Source: Jacaranda mimosifolia (Eukaryota > Streptophyta > Magnoliopsida > Lamiales > Bignoniaceae). Taken from it: a DNA stretch of 64,000 bases. Where the stretch lies: assembly GCA_018894105.1 (NCBI GenBank), contig CM032125.1:33527032-33591031 (forward strand). The letters run 5' to 3'. Position 1 is the stretch's first letter. Each line of letters starts with the position of its first letter. Made by a program: the position numbers and the translations under genes. Below the pieces are notes generated by a model. That model did no database searches and was not told where the DNA came from. It was given only the letters and a program-made list of their open reading frames with translations. This document shows positions 1 through 11,860 of this stretch, piece by piece.

Positions 1-277
1 AAAAATAAGTTTGTATTAGGATGAATTATTGAAAAAGTAATGATTATGTTGAGTTTTATAGGTTGTAAGTGGAGATAGTTAGAAATAATGAAATAGAGAG
101 AAAAGATATATAAGTTATTAGGATAATTTATATATATATTGTTAGAGAATACATTTTAAAAATAAAAATAAAAATGATATTAGGTAAAAATATGTAAAAA
201 AAATGATGTGTTTTATTTTTAAAATGGTAGAAAATGAAAATACATGCTATGGAAATGAAACCAAATGGGCTTAAGTG
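1..277 (-). repeat. Tourist-like MITE family M1, partial, inverted
   Basis: The block ends in ccaaatgggc followed by tta. Read on the minus strand it resembles the M1 copy at 53201-53533, including the short A-rich blocks of type aaaataaaaataaaaatg. Its other end lies outside the window. No coding capacity is visible. Confidence 0.55.
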
Positions 278-379
278 ACCTGGCCTGACATGAAGGCCAC
301 ATAATTTTTTTTTATTATTCAGCTTTCTTGACCATAAAATTCAAGGCTGCCAAAATACCAACAAAACAAGAAAGCAATG

Positions 380-905
380 ATTAAGAAACCGACCAGACCG
401 GCAGGTTCAATCGGGAACGGCCAAGGTTCAGATTCGATTTGATATATAAAATCAATTTGTTAAAAATTTGGTGCAAATCTATGGAAACCGGTGAAAAATT
501 GATTTAACCAGTAAATCAATTTTTTCAAAAAAGCTTATTTTTATTTTTTTTTAAAAATTAAAAACTAATTAAATAAATATTTTTTATTTATATTTGAAAA
601 TTTTATGTTATTGAGTTGGTGTTTATTATTTTTATAAATTATAATGAATTCTATAAAGATATTTTCTAGTAAATCTTATTTCATGAGTTAATATTTTAAA
701 TTAATGTATGAATATTATTATGGCATATACTAAGCAATTTTTATTTTTTTTTCTCTTTACATATATATATATTTATATTTTTTATATTTCTAATATATTT
801 ATATAATATTAATATAATTATGACGTTACCGGTTGAACCAGTGGTTAAACCATTTGAACCGGTGGAACTAGTAACTAATAAAGCCACTGATTCGATCATT
901 GGTCC
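380..905. repeat. MITE-like element with ACCGG-rich ends
   Basis: The left end (gaccagaccggcaggttcaa) and the right segment (accggttgaaccagtgg, then gaaccggtggaacta) form a loose inverted repeat around an AT-rich core without an open frame. This looks like a short non-autonomous DNA element. No clear target-site duplication was found, so the limits are approximate. Confidence 0.45.
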
Positions 906-944
906 GCTTTCTCAAACATTGCAAGAAAGATCTCATTTAAAAAG

Positions 945-1136
945 TTAACAGCACATTTGTTTTTGTTTTCTGAGCTCATTTTCATTTTTTACTAAAAATG
1001 AAAATAGAGAGCTATTATCTTTTTTCTATTTTCACATATATTTTCATTCTCAATATATTCTTCCAAACAAACTTTTACACTCTTTCTCCATTTTCACTTT
1101 TCATTTTCTTCTACTGCTGACCAAGATTATGTAAAA
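945..1136 (+). repeat. MITE family M1, truncated copy
   Basis: It starts taa|cagcacatttg, as does the copy at 28156, and continues with the shared ttttcattttttact and ctccattttcac blocks. It stops abruptly where dehydrogenase intron sequence begins, so its right end is missing. Confidence 0.55.
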
Positions 1137-1703
1137 TACAATTTGCATCCACATTTAAGATAATGTATATTCTTTCATTTCCTCAGTACTTGTGAGGTTA
1201 ATCTGTCTAAGAATGTGATCCACAAAGAACCATAGTTCACCAAAACTCAGTACTTTATCTGCCAAATATATATATATATATATATGAATATCAAATCCTC
1301 TGGCAAATAAAATTTCTAAAAATAAACCTCACAGATAACAGGGAAATTGCCTTCTTGAAGCAATATATCTAGCCATATATATCCCAATCGAACGTGCTAT
1401 TTCTGATAATTCATAAAGTCTTCTTCTATATCCCAATTCCAGCTAGAAATCAATTAAGGCTTTTGAGTCTCCATTTTTGCACGAACAAGCAATAATTTAA
1501 TTTGCATTTTGTCACCCACAAACAGGAAGTAAATATTCAACTGCCAACAAATTAAGTAAACTCTAAAACAAACTTTTAGGGTTTCAAACAAAACTAACCC
1601 ATCAATTCCAAACATCATCAGCAGATATTAGAAAAACCCACCTCCAAAAACACGCATAAAAGAGAAGAAGACGAAGAAGAAGGGGGGGGGGGGGGGGGGG
1701 GGG
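1137..1703 (-). pseudogene. Intron-1 remnant (X0) of a TIC32-like dehydrogenase copy
   Basis: This block matches 4133-4605 (copy X1) and 51405-52970 (copy X3), both of which lie between exons 1 and 2 of the minus-strand dehydrogenase pseudogenes. It therefore looks like the first intron of a further copy. It is cut by the MITE on the exon-2 side and by a 22-base G run on the exon-1 side, and holds no coding sequence. It preserves the empty site (positions about 1144-1165) of the hAT insertion found in X3. Confidence 0.7.
1682..1703. repeat. Poly-G run (22 bases)
   Basis: An uninterrupted run of 22 G. It sits where the exon-1 donor side of the dehydrogenase intron would be; the sister copy X3 has a broken G-rich tract at the same place. 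The length is likely to be unreliable. Confidence 0.9.
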
Positions 1704-3345
1704 TAGTATCTCAACATTTAACCCAATGCATGTAGTCAGTAACTGCAGTCCACAATAAACAGAGTATACCAATAATGGAAGAAACAGTACGCAATGGATG
1801 TAGTATAATTCATTTGGAGAGAGTATCGCGACGTTTAACAATATATAAAGAAAGCAGACCTGGTGTAGGCATGAGGACCATCAGAAAATATGACAACATC
1901 CACCATGGAAACAGACATGCACCCAGTAGGGATAACACTAGTCGGCTTCTTTGCCATATTGGCCACCAAGTCTTTACCACTGCTTCTCTGGAAAATGAGA
2001 AACAGTGGTTCCTGAAGCAGCTTCAAGGTAAAATGTGAACAGTGGTACTGCCTTTCTTAATTAAATGGGGAAAAACATTTATAAAAAGACTTATGCATAA
2101 AAGTTCATGAATGCATTAAACTTTTCATCTTATTAGAGTGTGTGTGTGTAAATAAGTCAAAACCAGAAGAACAAGACAGGTAAACTCAGAACAGAAAGAA
2201 TTAATCATGATCCGTACTCAGTACGTACTCGACCTTTGTCCCATCTCATTTTGATAAAAGAGTAAATGAAATAATTTCTCCTCTAAAGCAAGAACTACCA
2301 TCACCACTAGCAAAGAAATCTCCAGTTATGGCAATGAATTGAATTAAAAACATGTTATGCCACACTAAGAGGTTTTTTGGGTGAAATTATAAGATCTTTT
2401 GAGGAGCATATAAGATGTCATAAAATTTTATCGAAGCCCATCAACCTCGCAATCACCAAGAAAAATTGAAAATGCATCTGAATGCAGCATAATTGAGAAC
2501 ATGTGAGAAGACAATGTCTGGCGACTGGCAGGAAAGATGCTAACATTTCTGTGGTGTAAAATAACCTGATTGATGCTCAGGGTATGAAAACTTGTGCCGC
2601 AGGGATGAGACATTTACAATCCTTCTTTCATGACTACTTTCACGAGCTGTCTTTTTCATGGTTTCCAACATCAAATTTGTCGAAAGGAAATGCCCTGCAA
2701 GAAGAGAAAACTTTAATTACTATCATCTTATGCAAAAGCATATATTTAGTAGAATGGAACTCGGCAATGAGATTTTTAATTAATAAAACAAGAGAAAAAT
2801 CATCTACCTATACCCCATCCGAGAAATTCAAGCAACATTAGGATTCATTCAGGAGATAAAATCAATCGAAGGCTGAGTTATTTTTCCAGTCCATTTACAA
2901 TTTCTATTGAATATGAATGCAAAATCTTACCCACATATGGTTTGTTACAAACTGCAGCTCTATATATGTTGTCTTTTCAAAGCATGAAGGGTGTTGCCAT
3001 AACTCCATCATTGTTTCTAGTGAAACAAAATTGGTGATGATTAAAGTATAAATATACAATCTAATCACTGTTCAAAACAATAATTAGAGGTTCAATAACA
3101 AAATATATAATGATGCTCATTAGCAACGTAATGCTTATGCATGAGTATGCCAAGGACTTTGTATATACATGGTTAGGAAAGAATATTACGAAAACAATTT
3201 CTGGGATTCTGTTATTCCAACTACATGTGATGTTTATCTTGTTGTGACATAATGTTCTTATTTAGAGTGCATAGTTGAAACTTAAAAGCAAGATTAACAA
3301 ACAAAAATGCACATTTGCCTGCGGGCACCCAAACAACCCAAATAA

Positions 3346-3643
3346 CAGGATTTTCAGGTGAATTTATCAGCTCCTCAAAATATAAGAGACTATAAGAGGT
3401 TAAAAAATGTTTGATAATTTTTTTTTCAGAAAGGAACTTCTAAAATCCTAAAACAAGATATTAGGATCTTACAAGTTCATTTAAGAAGGTAAGGAAATTT
3501 TAACTTATTTTCAAAATCATAACTAGCTAATTTACTTTTAGTCATCTTAATTATAAAATTATAACATCTTATAAGATTCAAAAATATTTTATAAGATGTA
3601 CAAGCTTATAAGATATTTTAAATAAATTTAGCCAAACACCCTC
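3346..3643. mobile_element. Tourist-like MITE M2 in intron 2 of X1
   Basis: Flanked by TAA at 3343-3345 and 3644-3646. The right end reads gccaaacaccctc, the inverse of the gagggtgtttgg end of other family members. The core is rich in cttataagat motifs. The same element is at the same intron position in X3 (45408-45720), so it was inserted before those copies separated. X2 lacks it. Confidence 0.75.
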
Positions 3644-4627
3644 TAAATCTGGAACTAAAAAGTCAAGCCTAGGGAGCGAGAGACAGAGTTGGCTTTTATT
3701 TAGTTGCCTGCATGTATCGGTCGTTGAGAAATTTACATATAAGACGTAGGAAAATATCATTCCCACACAAACATATCAATTATCAATTTATGATCAAAGT
3801 GTCCCTTACATGAGTACATTCAGAGGAAGGCTTAGGGAATTGAACTTCAACGCAGATTTCCTGATTGAAGCCATCAAAATGAGATCTAACTCCATAGCAT
3901 CAACTTTTGCCTTTAGAACTTCTTTGATGATTGCTTCTCAGGCCTTATTCCCAGCAAAGACATTTATGACTATGAGACTGATGCTGTGCAATGCAAGTAC
4001 TCTTGCAGTAGTTTCTGCTCCAATACCAATTGAAGATCCTGAAATAGCCGTAGCAATAAGGGCACCCAGGGCATTATTAGCAAATAAACTTCCAATTAAG
4101 TTGGCGTAGGATATGATGAATACAAGATTATGTGAATACAATTTGCATATATCCACATCTAAGAATGTGATTCACACATAACTATAGTTTTCACCAAAAT
4201 TCAGTACTTTATCTGCCTAACACATATATACATACATATATATATATATCAAATCCTCTGCCCTCTGGCAAATAAAAATTCTAAAAATAAACCTCACAGA
4301 TAACAGGGAAATTGCCTTCTTGAAGCAATATATCATGCCATATATATCCCAATGGAAAATGCTATTTCCTAAAATTCAGAAGTCATCACTTTTCTAGCTA
4401 GAAATCAATGCTTTCTGAGTGTCCTTTTTTGCACAAGCAAGCAATGATTTGCATTGGAAGTAATGTTCAACTTTCAACGAATTAAGTAAACTGTAAAACA
4501 AACTTTTGGGGTTCAAACAAAACTACCCCATAAATTCTAAACATAAGCAGCAGACATTAGAAAAACCCACCTCCAAAAACACGCATAAAGAAGAAGAAGA
4601 AGAAGGGGGGAACTAAAAACTGTAACA

Positions 4628-4753
4628 GAGACCCGACCCATCAGTCCCTTCGGTAACCTGCTCCGCCGTGAGACCCGACCCATCAATCCCTTCGGTAACT
4701 TGCTCCGCCGTGAGATCCGACCCATCAATCCATTCGGCAACTTGCTCCACCGT
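4628..4753 (-). repeat. Three tandem 42-bp units inside exon 1 of X1
   Basis: On the minus strand three 42-bp units follow one another, each reading roughly TAEQVTEGIDGSGL (first unit TVEQVAEWIDGSDL, third with T for I). The family normally carries this peptide once, just before the TAIVTG nucleotide-binding motif. Here the last unit runs straight into the tgttacag donor region. Confidence 0.85.
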
Positions 4754-4802
4754 GGGAGGTACCTGAGAAGCCCGAAGGCCATTTTCTGCTAAATAACAAC
4801 AT

Positions 4803-4930
4803 TTTTTCTATTTTTCTACGGCAACAACAGGGTAAAATGCAAAGAATTTTTAGCTGAGAAGCCCGAAGTCCCTTTTCTGCTAAATAACCACAATTTTTTG
4901 CCCTCTTTTTCTACGGCAACAACGGTTTAA
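4803..4930 (-). pseudogene. Duplicated start region of exon 1 of X1
   Basis: A second copy of the 5' leader plus first codons lies just upstream: it reads WLFSRKGTSGFSA, but the start codon has become TTG (4893-4891). The inner copy keeps ATG (4802-4800) but has TTG in place of the usual TGG second codon. A tandem duplication of about 90 bp explains both. Confidence 0.75.
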
Positions 4931-6055
4931 AGTGGAAAGAAGACGAAGCTGCGATAGTCATCGAGTTTTTAACTCTTAGGCTGTGCTCGGTCGTGTAAAA
5001 AATCTCAATTCTCGCGTCCCTTAAACAAAAAAATAGGCTGAAGACGTGCTTGGATGTAAACTTATCTCGTGTCTAACGAGCAATATCTACAGAGTTGTCT
5101 CAAGGCTGACTCTATTCTTGACTCCCTCTCTCTCAAAATTTTTATTAAAACTAAATTCATAAAAATCTACAAAAACGTTTTCTTAATTGAAATTTAATTT
5201 TGCTCAACTTAAAAAAAAAATTGATTGTTCATTTTGTAGTAAACTATAAAAAATATGAAATATATTAAATTTATATTTTATTTTAAAAAAATTTTGTATA
5301 ACTATTCTCAATCCAAACAAACTCAAAACACAAATCTTATAACATAATTTCATTCTCTCAAACATATTTAAAAAACAATCTCACATCATATCAACTCATT
5401 CCATCACTATAATCATTACAATTTACCTTACAACAAAGCACAACCTCATTTCTCATATTCATATCTCTAAAACAATCCTAAAATCTTTAAAACACAAAAC
5501 ATTAGATCATGCCTCACAAGTAATCACAACCTAAACCTTCTTCGGTATTTTCAATTTTAATAGCTCGGGGATCTATTGGGCTATTCCCACTCTTTCTTTC
5601 TTTTTTTCGGGTTATTTTGGTAATCTTTCATATTAATTTTTGTTTAGGGAAAAAATTTAGGTGGTTTATGATACATACAAATATATGTATATATTTATTG
5701 TTAATAAAACACAAGTCCTTTTATATGTATTCAATTGCTATACTTAAATTATTTTATTTTTTTTTTCATAACTACAACTTATGCAGAAAGGATTATTTAT
5801 AATCCATTGTCTTTATATTACACTATCATTATTTTACATTAATTTTATGTTTATTTATAAAAAAATTTAAATAAATTTATTAAAATTAAGATTATATATA
5901 TATATATATTTTTTATGTTATTTATTTTATACTATTAAAATTTTGTCACACGCATAATGTGAATATCACTATTAACTTTTGCACCAAGCTCTGTCAACTT
6001 GAACGGTTATATGACAACTAAAGAGCAAATTTAATTTCCATAAGAATTTTGAACA
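4931..6055 (-). promoter_or_regulatory. Former upstream region of the X1 dehydrogenase copy
   Basis: Non-coding. The stretches 5540-5660 and 5660-6055 match 53540-55175 upstream of X3, apart from private insertions in each. The part 4980-5525 has no counterpart in X3 and looks like a separate AT-rich insertion (left end ggctgtgctcggtcgtg); I could not define its ends. No promoter motif can be assigned with confidence. Confidence 0.5.
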
Positions 6056-6648
6056 TCTTAGATATTCATGATTATATATATAAATATATGTGATGAATGA
6101 AGAAAGAAATAATATTATAGATTTATTATACAGTAATAGAGAGATACGTATATATAATGGAGCAAGTTACATGAACAGGTCCGTCCAATTCACTTAATCT
6201 CAAAATCAATACGAATTAAATCTCGAATTTATAAAAAAATCTCAATATGTAAAGTTTTGAATTTTAATAAATCCACCTCAAATTTAACTGACTTTCATCC
6301 TGTATTGTACTATATATTAAAAAAATAAATAATATCACATACTTGATGTACAGTAATAAAGAACAAGCTTTGCAGGAAATTCAGAGGGCCCTTTTTTTTT
6401 GAACAGCCACATTTTCTCTTAAACCTCTGTCTCTGTTTCCGACAATAATGTGTTTCTGCAGTAAAGATCAAAAGATGACAAGAACATGAAATGAATGGTG
6501 AGATGTTGCAGAACTAACAAGAAAAACACCATAGAACAGGTAGTCACTACTTATTACATAAGAACCTAAAATTCAAGAATGTCAGTGAATGCAGTAAGTT
6601 ATGTACTTGTGTTGTCTGACAGGTGGGTGCATGGAGAATTATGAAAAT
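6056..6648. other. AT-rich spacer
   Basis: No frame of note, no structured RNA and no clear repeat apart from short AT tracts. Confidence 0.6.
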
Positions 6649-6651
6649 TAA

Positions 6652-7072
6652 CCGTCTGTTTGGTTTTATTTCCACAAGTCATTTTTATTTTCACCCAAAA
6701 ATAAAAATTAAAAATTATTACTTTCTCTTTATTTTTATTTAAATTATTCCTATTTTTAATTTCAAACTCTTTATAAATCTATCATATCATTCTATTACCA
6801 TATTAATCAAATTCAATTTTGATTTGATATAAAGTATCAATTATTATTTTAAAATTAATAAAATATACATATATTTTTAAAAAAAAAATCTTCTTAAATA
6901 TAAAAAAATATAAATCAACCATCATGTCAATTCTATACATATTTTAATCATTACTTTCCAACAAATCATCCAAACATATTTTCATTTCCATTTCAAATCT
7001 ATAACTAATTTTTTAACTTTTAAAAATGACTAAAAACTGGAAATTGCTCTAAAAATAAAACCAAACGAACCC
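6652..7072. mobile_element. Tourist-like element, first of a three-element chain
   Basis: Ends ccgtctgtttggttttattt and, inverted, gggttcgtttggttttattt, with TAA at 6649-6651 and 7073-7075. AT-rich, no coding sequence. TAA duplication and GTTTGG-type ends fit PIF/Harbinger-related MITEs. The right TAA is shared with the next element. Confidence 0.75.
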
Positions 7073-7075
7073 TAA

Positions 7076-7527
7076 GGGTTGGATTGTTTGTGTTCTAGAA
7101 TTTTTTTATTTTATTTTATACTATTTCAAAAATAGAAAATGCGATTGTTTGTATCATTAATTTTTAATGAAAACATCATTCATTTTCATTTTCATTTTCA
7201 TACCTATAAAAAATCTATAAAACCTACTAATTTAATACTAATTTTTCATCACATCATTATCAACTAACTTATTAAATAATTATTTTTTTCTATCTTTTCA
7301 AGATAATAGGGCCAACAATCAATTAAACAATAATCATTAATACTATTACATTAAAATATTTAACACTATTATATTAAAATATTATTTTCAATCTACCTTT
7401 TTCAAAATTTTTACAATCCTTATCCAATCACATTTTCATTTTCATACGCAAAATAATGATAAAATGAAAATACATTCTACAACAATATAATTAGAAAATG
7501 AGAATGAAAACACAACCAATCCTGCCC
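7076..7527. mobile_element. Tourist-like element, second of the chain
   Basis: Left end gggttggattgtttgtgttc; right end, inverted, gggcaggattggttgtgttt. TAA at 7073-7075 and 7528-7530. Non-coding and AT-rich, with repeated ttttcatttt. It abuts elements on both sides with only a TAA between. Confidence 0.75.
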
Positions 7528-7530
7528 TAA

Positions 7531-9267
7531 GCCTTTGTTCTTTTACATTTTGGGCGTTTTTGAAAATTATTTTGGGAGAATGGATTTTTGGGAGAAATTT
7601 TGAAAAATGTGCCAAGTGTTTCTTTATGTTTTGGAAAAACAAGGAAAATAAATTGAGAATAAATTGTTTGTTTCTTTTTATTTGGGGGGGGGGGGAGGGG
7701 GAGACAAATTACTATAAAGGTTAAATCAGTTTAATTTTTATTGGGTTTATAAAATAAAAGTAATGTTTTTATGTAATGTATGTATATATTTATAATTAAA
7801 TGATGTATATGTGTGTATATATATGTATAATGATTGATATATAGCTGCAATAAAATTGTGTGTAGTTAATTTAATTGGTGATGTATTATGAAATTTATAT
7901 TTTTATAAATTTAACATTAGCAAATGATGTACTAATTGGAAGAAAATACTTATTAATAAATATTAATTATTTATGAAATCTTAATTATATCTTAATTATA
8001 AAAAATTGACTAATACCATAATTAAGTCATAATTGTTAATATCGACTTATATAAAAAAAATTAATTACTATACATTAATTATAAACCCATTACTATTTAT
8101 TAATTAAAATATAATTATTCAAATATTTATTATTTATGATTTATGTACAAATAAAACTTAATTATTGATTGAAATAAAATAATTTATTTAGTAATTTATA
8201 TATGTAATATTTATAACAATTCATCAAGTTAAAAAAATAAATAATTTTATATTATATGAAATTAAATCATCTTAAATTATTTATTAAAAAAATAAACATA
8301 ATATTTAATTATACGTGAATGAAATATAAAACATAATTAATATATAAATAACAAGTATTTAAATAATTTAATTAATTAATTTAATAGGCTATTTAATTAC
8401 TTTAGCTCATTATTTAGTAAATAAATTACCTAGTAAACAATCAAATAATTTTTACTTAAATTTAATTAATTTTCTCAATAATTATTTTAATTATATTAAT
8501 ATTAATTTATTTAACTTAATATATTATTAAATAATAATTAAATTTGTTATTGTAATTTTAAATATATCTAAAGATTAATGTTTAATGAAAATTCATTTTT
8601 TTTTTGAAGAAGATTAATTTATTTATTATATCAAATTAAAACATCTTAAATTATTTATTAAATGCATAAATATAATATTTAATTAATACATTAAATATTA
8701 AATATAACTAAATACATTATTTAATTAATAAGTAATCTAATTAATTAGTTTAATGAATTTAATACAATTATCTAGTAAATAAATTATTTAGTAATAATAT
8801 AAAAGTATTTAATTAAATTTAATTATTTTTTGACAATTAATTTAATTAAATTTTTAAACATAAGTTTTAGAATTTTATAACAAGTAAAATTTTAATATAT
8901 ATATATATATATATATGAAACAAGATGATAATAAATGACTGAGTGATATGAAAGATAGAGTGAGAAAGTGAAGGGGTAGGTTGGGGAAGGTGTGGTTTTT
9001 AGAGTATAGGGTTTTGAGATTTTTTTTTATTTATACACATGCACGCTAGGAGTCTGTTAGGGCTCGAACTCCTGACCTTCCATATTATGTATGAGACTTA
9101 TACCGTTGGACCACAGGCCACTTGGCGGGTATTTTTAGATTGTTTTGAAAGGGTTTTTTGGGTATAAATTTTTTGTATTTTGGGAGAATGATTGAAGAAT
9201 ATGTACACTTTTTAGAATTGTTATGAGAATTGGAAAATATTTTGAGAAAATGCAAAAGAACAAAGCC
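7531..9267. mobile_element. Tourist-like element, third of the chain (1.7 kb)
   Basis: Left end gcctttgttcttttacattt; right end, inverted, ggctttgttcttttgcattt. TAA at 7528-7530 and 9268-9270. The interior is extremely AT-rich with many ttaatta blocks and no transposase frame, so it is a non-autonomous element despite its length. A SINE is nested near its right end. A related single end (aagagaacaaggcc) occurs at about 62808-62822. Confidence 0.75.
9031..9124 (-). mobile_element. tRNA-derived SINE, copy 2
   Basis: Minus strand: an A-box-like tggtccaacggtataagtc, then the B-box-like gagttcgagccc, then agactcctagcgtgc and an A-rich tail. Strong match to the copy at 9815. It lies inside the Tourist-like element. 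Target duplication not clear. Confidence 0.7.
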
Positions 9268-9814
9268 TAAATTTCTGAATAAATGAATATTACATTACAT
9301 ACACACCTTTTGTGAAAGTCATAGTACAGAAAAATAATACTTTTTATCTTTTAATTTTGTTTAGTTTGCAATTTCATTCCATAATTTGTAAAATTATAAT
9401 TTTAATCCTATATATATGTATAAAAAAAATTATCACATTTAGCTTGAATTTTCAAAACTTAAAAATTTGATCAGAAAAGCCAAACTGACATGCGGGAGTG
9501 GATCCATTTGGTAATTTTTGCCTTGTTAGCATGCTAGCTTAATTTTTCTAGCTAATTTTTAGAGTCCTGGCATAAATCAAGTTAAATGTGATAACTTTTT
9601 TTATCTTTGTATTATAAATTTAAATAAATGCACTGGAAATATTTTAAAAATTATAATGACATATTAGAAAGCTGAAGATGTTTGTTTATTTTATATGACA
9701 AAAGATTTTAAGATATGCATTGCGGGTACTAAAATTATAGTAATGATTAACTTCTTCTGCATCTGTTTAACATCCAAAAGATAAAAAGAAAGTAATAATA
9801 ATTTATGGTTGGTC

Positions 9815-9965
9815 GCTAAATGACCTGTGGCCCAATGATATAAGTCTCTTGCATGATATGAAAGGTGGAGAGTTCAAACTCTAACGGACTCCTAATATGT
9901 GTACGTGTGTATAAAAAATAAAATTAAAAATTAAAAAAAAATAAAAAATAAAAAATAAAAAATAA
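9815..9965 (+). mobile_element. tRNA-derived SINE, copy 1, full length
   Basis: A-box region tggcccaatgatataagtc, B-box region gagttcaaactc, then cggactcctaatatgtg and an A-rich tail ending in AAT repeats. Flanked by identical 22-bp direct repeats at 9793-9814 and 9966-9987 (part of each: tttatggttggtc). These are target duplications typical of LINE-driven insertion. Transcription would be by RNA polymerase III if active; the boxes carry mismatches. Confidence 0.85.
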
Positions 9966-9987
9966 TAATAATAATTTATGGTTGGTC

Positions 9988-10560
9988 CGATCATCTCCAC
10001 CCAATTGAAATTACAAAATCATCCATGTATTTCTTTTGGTAAAAACATAGAGGAGAGATTTCCATTCAATGGTAATAATGATTTCCACTTATATTGAATT
10101 TCCATAGTAAACGTAATGTTGGAGAGATTTTCATTCAGTTTCTTGTGTAATCATCTCAGACAAAATAATATTTATGAAATAAAATAAAAGATAAAATATA
10201 TATTAAAATATAGGATAAAATTGTTGTTATCAAAAGACTCCAATGGCATATTGGATCATCTATTGCAATTCGTATTTTATCTTTTATTACATTCTAAGTA
10301 TTTGTCAAATACACTATATTTTTCCTTACAAAATAATCGATTCAAATCAAATATGCTTGACATATATCCACTAAATTAGAATAAAGAAATAAAACTTATA
10401 CTGAAATAGAGAATTCAAATTATGGACATATTCTGGATCATCTATTTCAATTCATGTTTTATCTCCAAATCATTCAAACTATGAACATATTTTAAATCAT
10501 TTATTCAAATTCGTGTTTTATCTCCAAATCAAGGATGACCTCTCTCTCTCTCTCTCTCTC
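9988..10560. other. AT-rich spacer with a CT microsatellite
   Basis: No gene seen. A short phrase (tggatcatctattgcaattcgtgttttatct type) recurs loosely near 10250, 10440 and 10500. A (CT)n run of about 10 units is at 10541-10560. Confidence 0.55.
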
Positions 10561-10672
10561 CCCCCTTTTATACACATACTAACACTAAGGGATCATTAGA
10601 GTTCGAATTTCAAATCTCATACATACAAGTATAGAAAAAATGTTGTTGGATCAATTTGCCACTTAACGAAAG
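10561..10672 (-). mobile_element. tRNA-derived SINE, copy 3, diverged
   Basis: Minus strand carries gtatgagatttgaaattcga, then actctaatgatcccttagtg and tatgtgtataaaa, in the same order as in copies 1 and 2. The A box is degraded (gatccaacaacatt). Confidence 0.6.
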
Positions 10673-10833
10673 TTTGCCTTTTGAAACATTGACTTTGACT
10701 TTTAATGTTTAGCACTTTAGCCAAGCAACTTTCTTATTTCAAAATACAGTATTTATTTATTCACGTTTTCTTTCTATTTGATTCTATTTAAAGCCGAACT
10801 CTAGGCTGAATTTTTGTTAGGTGATAAACTCCG

Positions 10834-11397
10834 ATGGCCTCCGAAGACGCTCAATTCCTTCAATCCCTGAGAGAACATGAAAATAACAATTACTCTTCTA
10901 CTCCAACTGACACAAAGATTTCTGCTGCTGCAACGCCGTCCACCATCTCCGGACCTAGAGACCGGTAGTCAGCCGGCAGGACCGCCGCCTGCCGTCCGCC
11001 CTCCCCCTCCTCCTCCGCCACCCAATTTTAAATTTTCAGGTGTACTTCTTACTCTCTGCTTCACATCAGCAGTGGAATCGCTTCTGCTGTTTTTACAATT
11101 GCAGAATGAGCACAAAAATCTTCTTCATTTCCCCCTCTCCTTTCTCTTCTTCTCCCTCGCCATCACGTGTGCTTTCGCCACCACTTTTCTCCAGAAATTC
11201 GTCGCCGGCAGCCCGGGGACTAAATTGGCCACTCTACTCAGGAAAATCGGTGTAGCGTTTTTTGCCACAGCATTCATTCTCGCAATTATAATCTCCTCCC
11301 CAATGTGGCTAAGGATCGTAGTCTCGCCATTTTCTTCTTTGCAGTGGTTGCCGCCGTTTTCCTAAAATACTGCCAATGCGCAGATTCCACCAGCTAG
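10834..11397 (+). pseudogene. Four-helix membrane protein gene, frameshifted copy
   Basis: Paralogue of the intact gene at 35045. From ATG 10834 it reads MASEDAQFLQSLREHENNN and meets a stop (10966-10968). Within this stretch the aligned frame shifts by one base to the frame that continues through SGVLLTLCFTSAVESLLLF, then FPLSFLFFSLAITCAFATTF, then ATLLRKIGVAFFATAFILAI. After SPMWLRIVV a second one-base loss moves the end out of frame; the paralogous ending (FFFAVVAAVFLKYCQC) is readable in another frame up to TAG 11395-11397. The middle frame alone would give a 162-residue product from 10877, with a proline-rich stretch before helix 1. I call it a pseudogene. An unannotated upstream start or a sequencing error are the alternatives. 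Function unknown. Confidence 0.75.
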
Positions 11398-11860
11398 CCG
11401 GCCGTCTCTGTTCATCATACCAGAAATATTTTCCGTACTGGCCCTCTAGAAAAAGCCAAATATATCTTTGCTAATATCTGTAAATGTGTAATAATTATAG
11501 AAAGTCTCTTGTGCATTTGTAATAAAATCAAATTTTAGATATATCACATTCGTCTTTTTACTTATTTCATATATTAAAAAAATTATATATCCAAATAATT
11601 ATCCTGTATTAACAAATTTCTCTTATTAATTACAAGATGAGCAAAATATTTTAATGATTATTATTTTTTATTTTTCTCTTTAATCTGATAATGAGTTATA
11701 ATTTTTTTTTATTTTATGACTGTTATCTTTATAAAATACAAATAATAAATATATATTTTAAATGTATGTTAATATTTAGTATAATAAATTTGATAGTAAT
11801 ATACATAAATAATATATATATATATAACTGAAAAATATTTCATACACTCGACAACTACAT
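11398..11860 (+). other. 3' flank of the four-helix copy, shared with 56525-56960
   Basis: Contains likely polyadenylation context (aataaaatcaaat near 11520). It is closely paralleled at 56525-56960, which shows that the duplicated unit extends well past the coding part. Confidence 0.6.

Larger units (their letters stand above)
1848..4893 (-). pseudogene. TIC32-like short-chain dehydrogenase pseudogene, copy X1
   Basis: Relic of a plant SDR of the TIC32/retinol-dehydrogenase-like group (NAD(P)-binding Rossmann fold; in Arabidopsis a chloroplast inner-envelope protein). Exons, in gene order: exon 1 4802-4620 (reads MLLFSRKWPSGFSG, then a one-base insertion); exon 2 4038-3810 (GSSIGIGAETTARVLAL, the cofactor-loop motif, then a stop before EAIIKEVLKAKVDAMELD); exon 3 3016-2931 (NNDGVMATPFML, stop, KDNI, then ELQF in another frame); exon 4 2694-2566 ([10 protein letters not shown] and FSYPE, with an internal deletion before the donor); a doubtful last exon from 1987 down (SGKDLVANMAKKPTS). 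Splice sites are largely recognisable. The catalytic YxxxK exon is not readable. Stops and frameshifts make it non-functional. A MITE sits in intron 2. Family call is firm; the last exon is tentative. Confidence 0.8.

Noticed and set aside
3810..4109. Plus-strand 99-codon frame as a protein
   Set aside because: It is the antisense of exon 2 of the dehydrogenase pseudogene. The same shadow appears at 44068 and 50983.
9031..9965. tRNA genes at the B-box-like sequences
   Set aside because: The A/B-box regions belong to SINE copies with A-rich tails; no cloverleaf can be formed.
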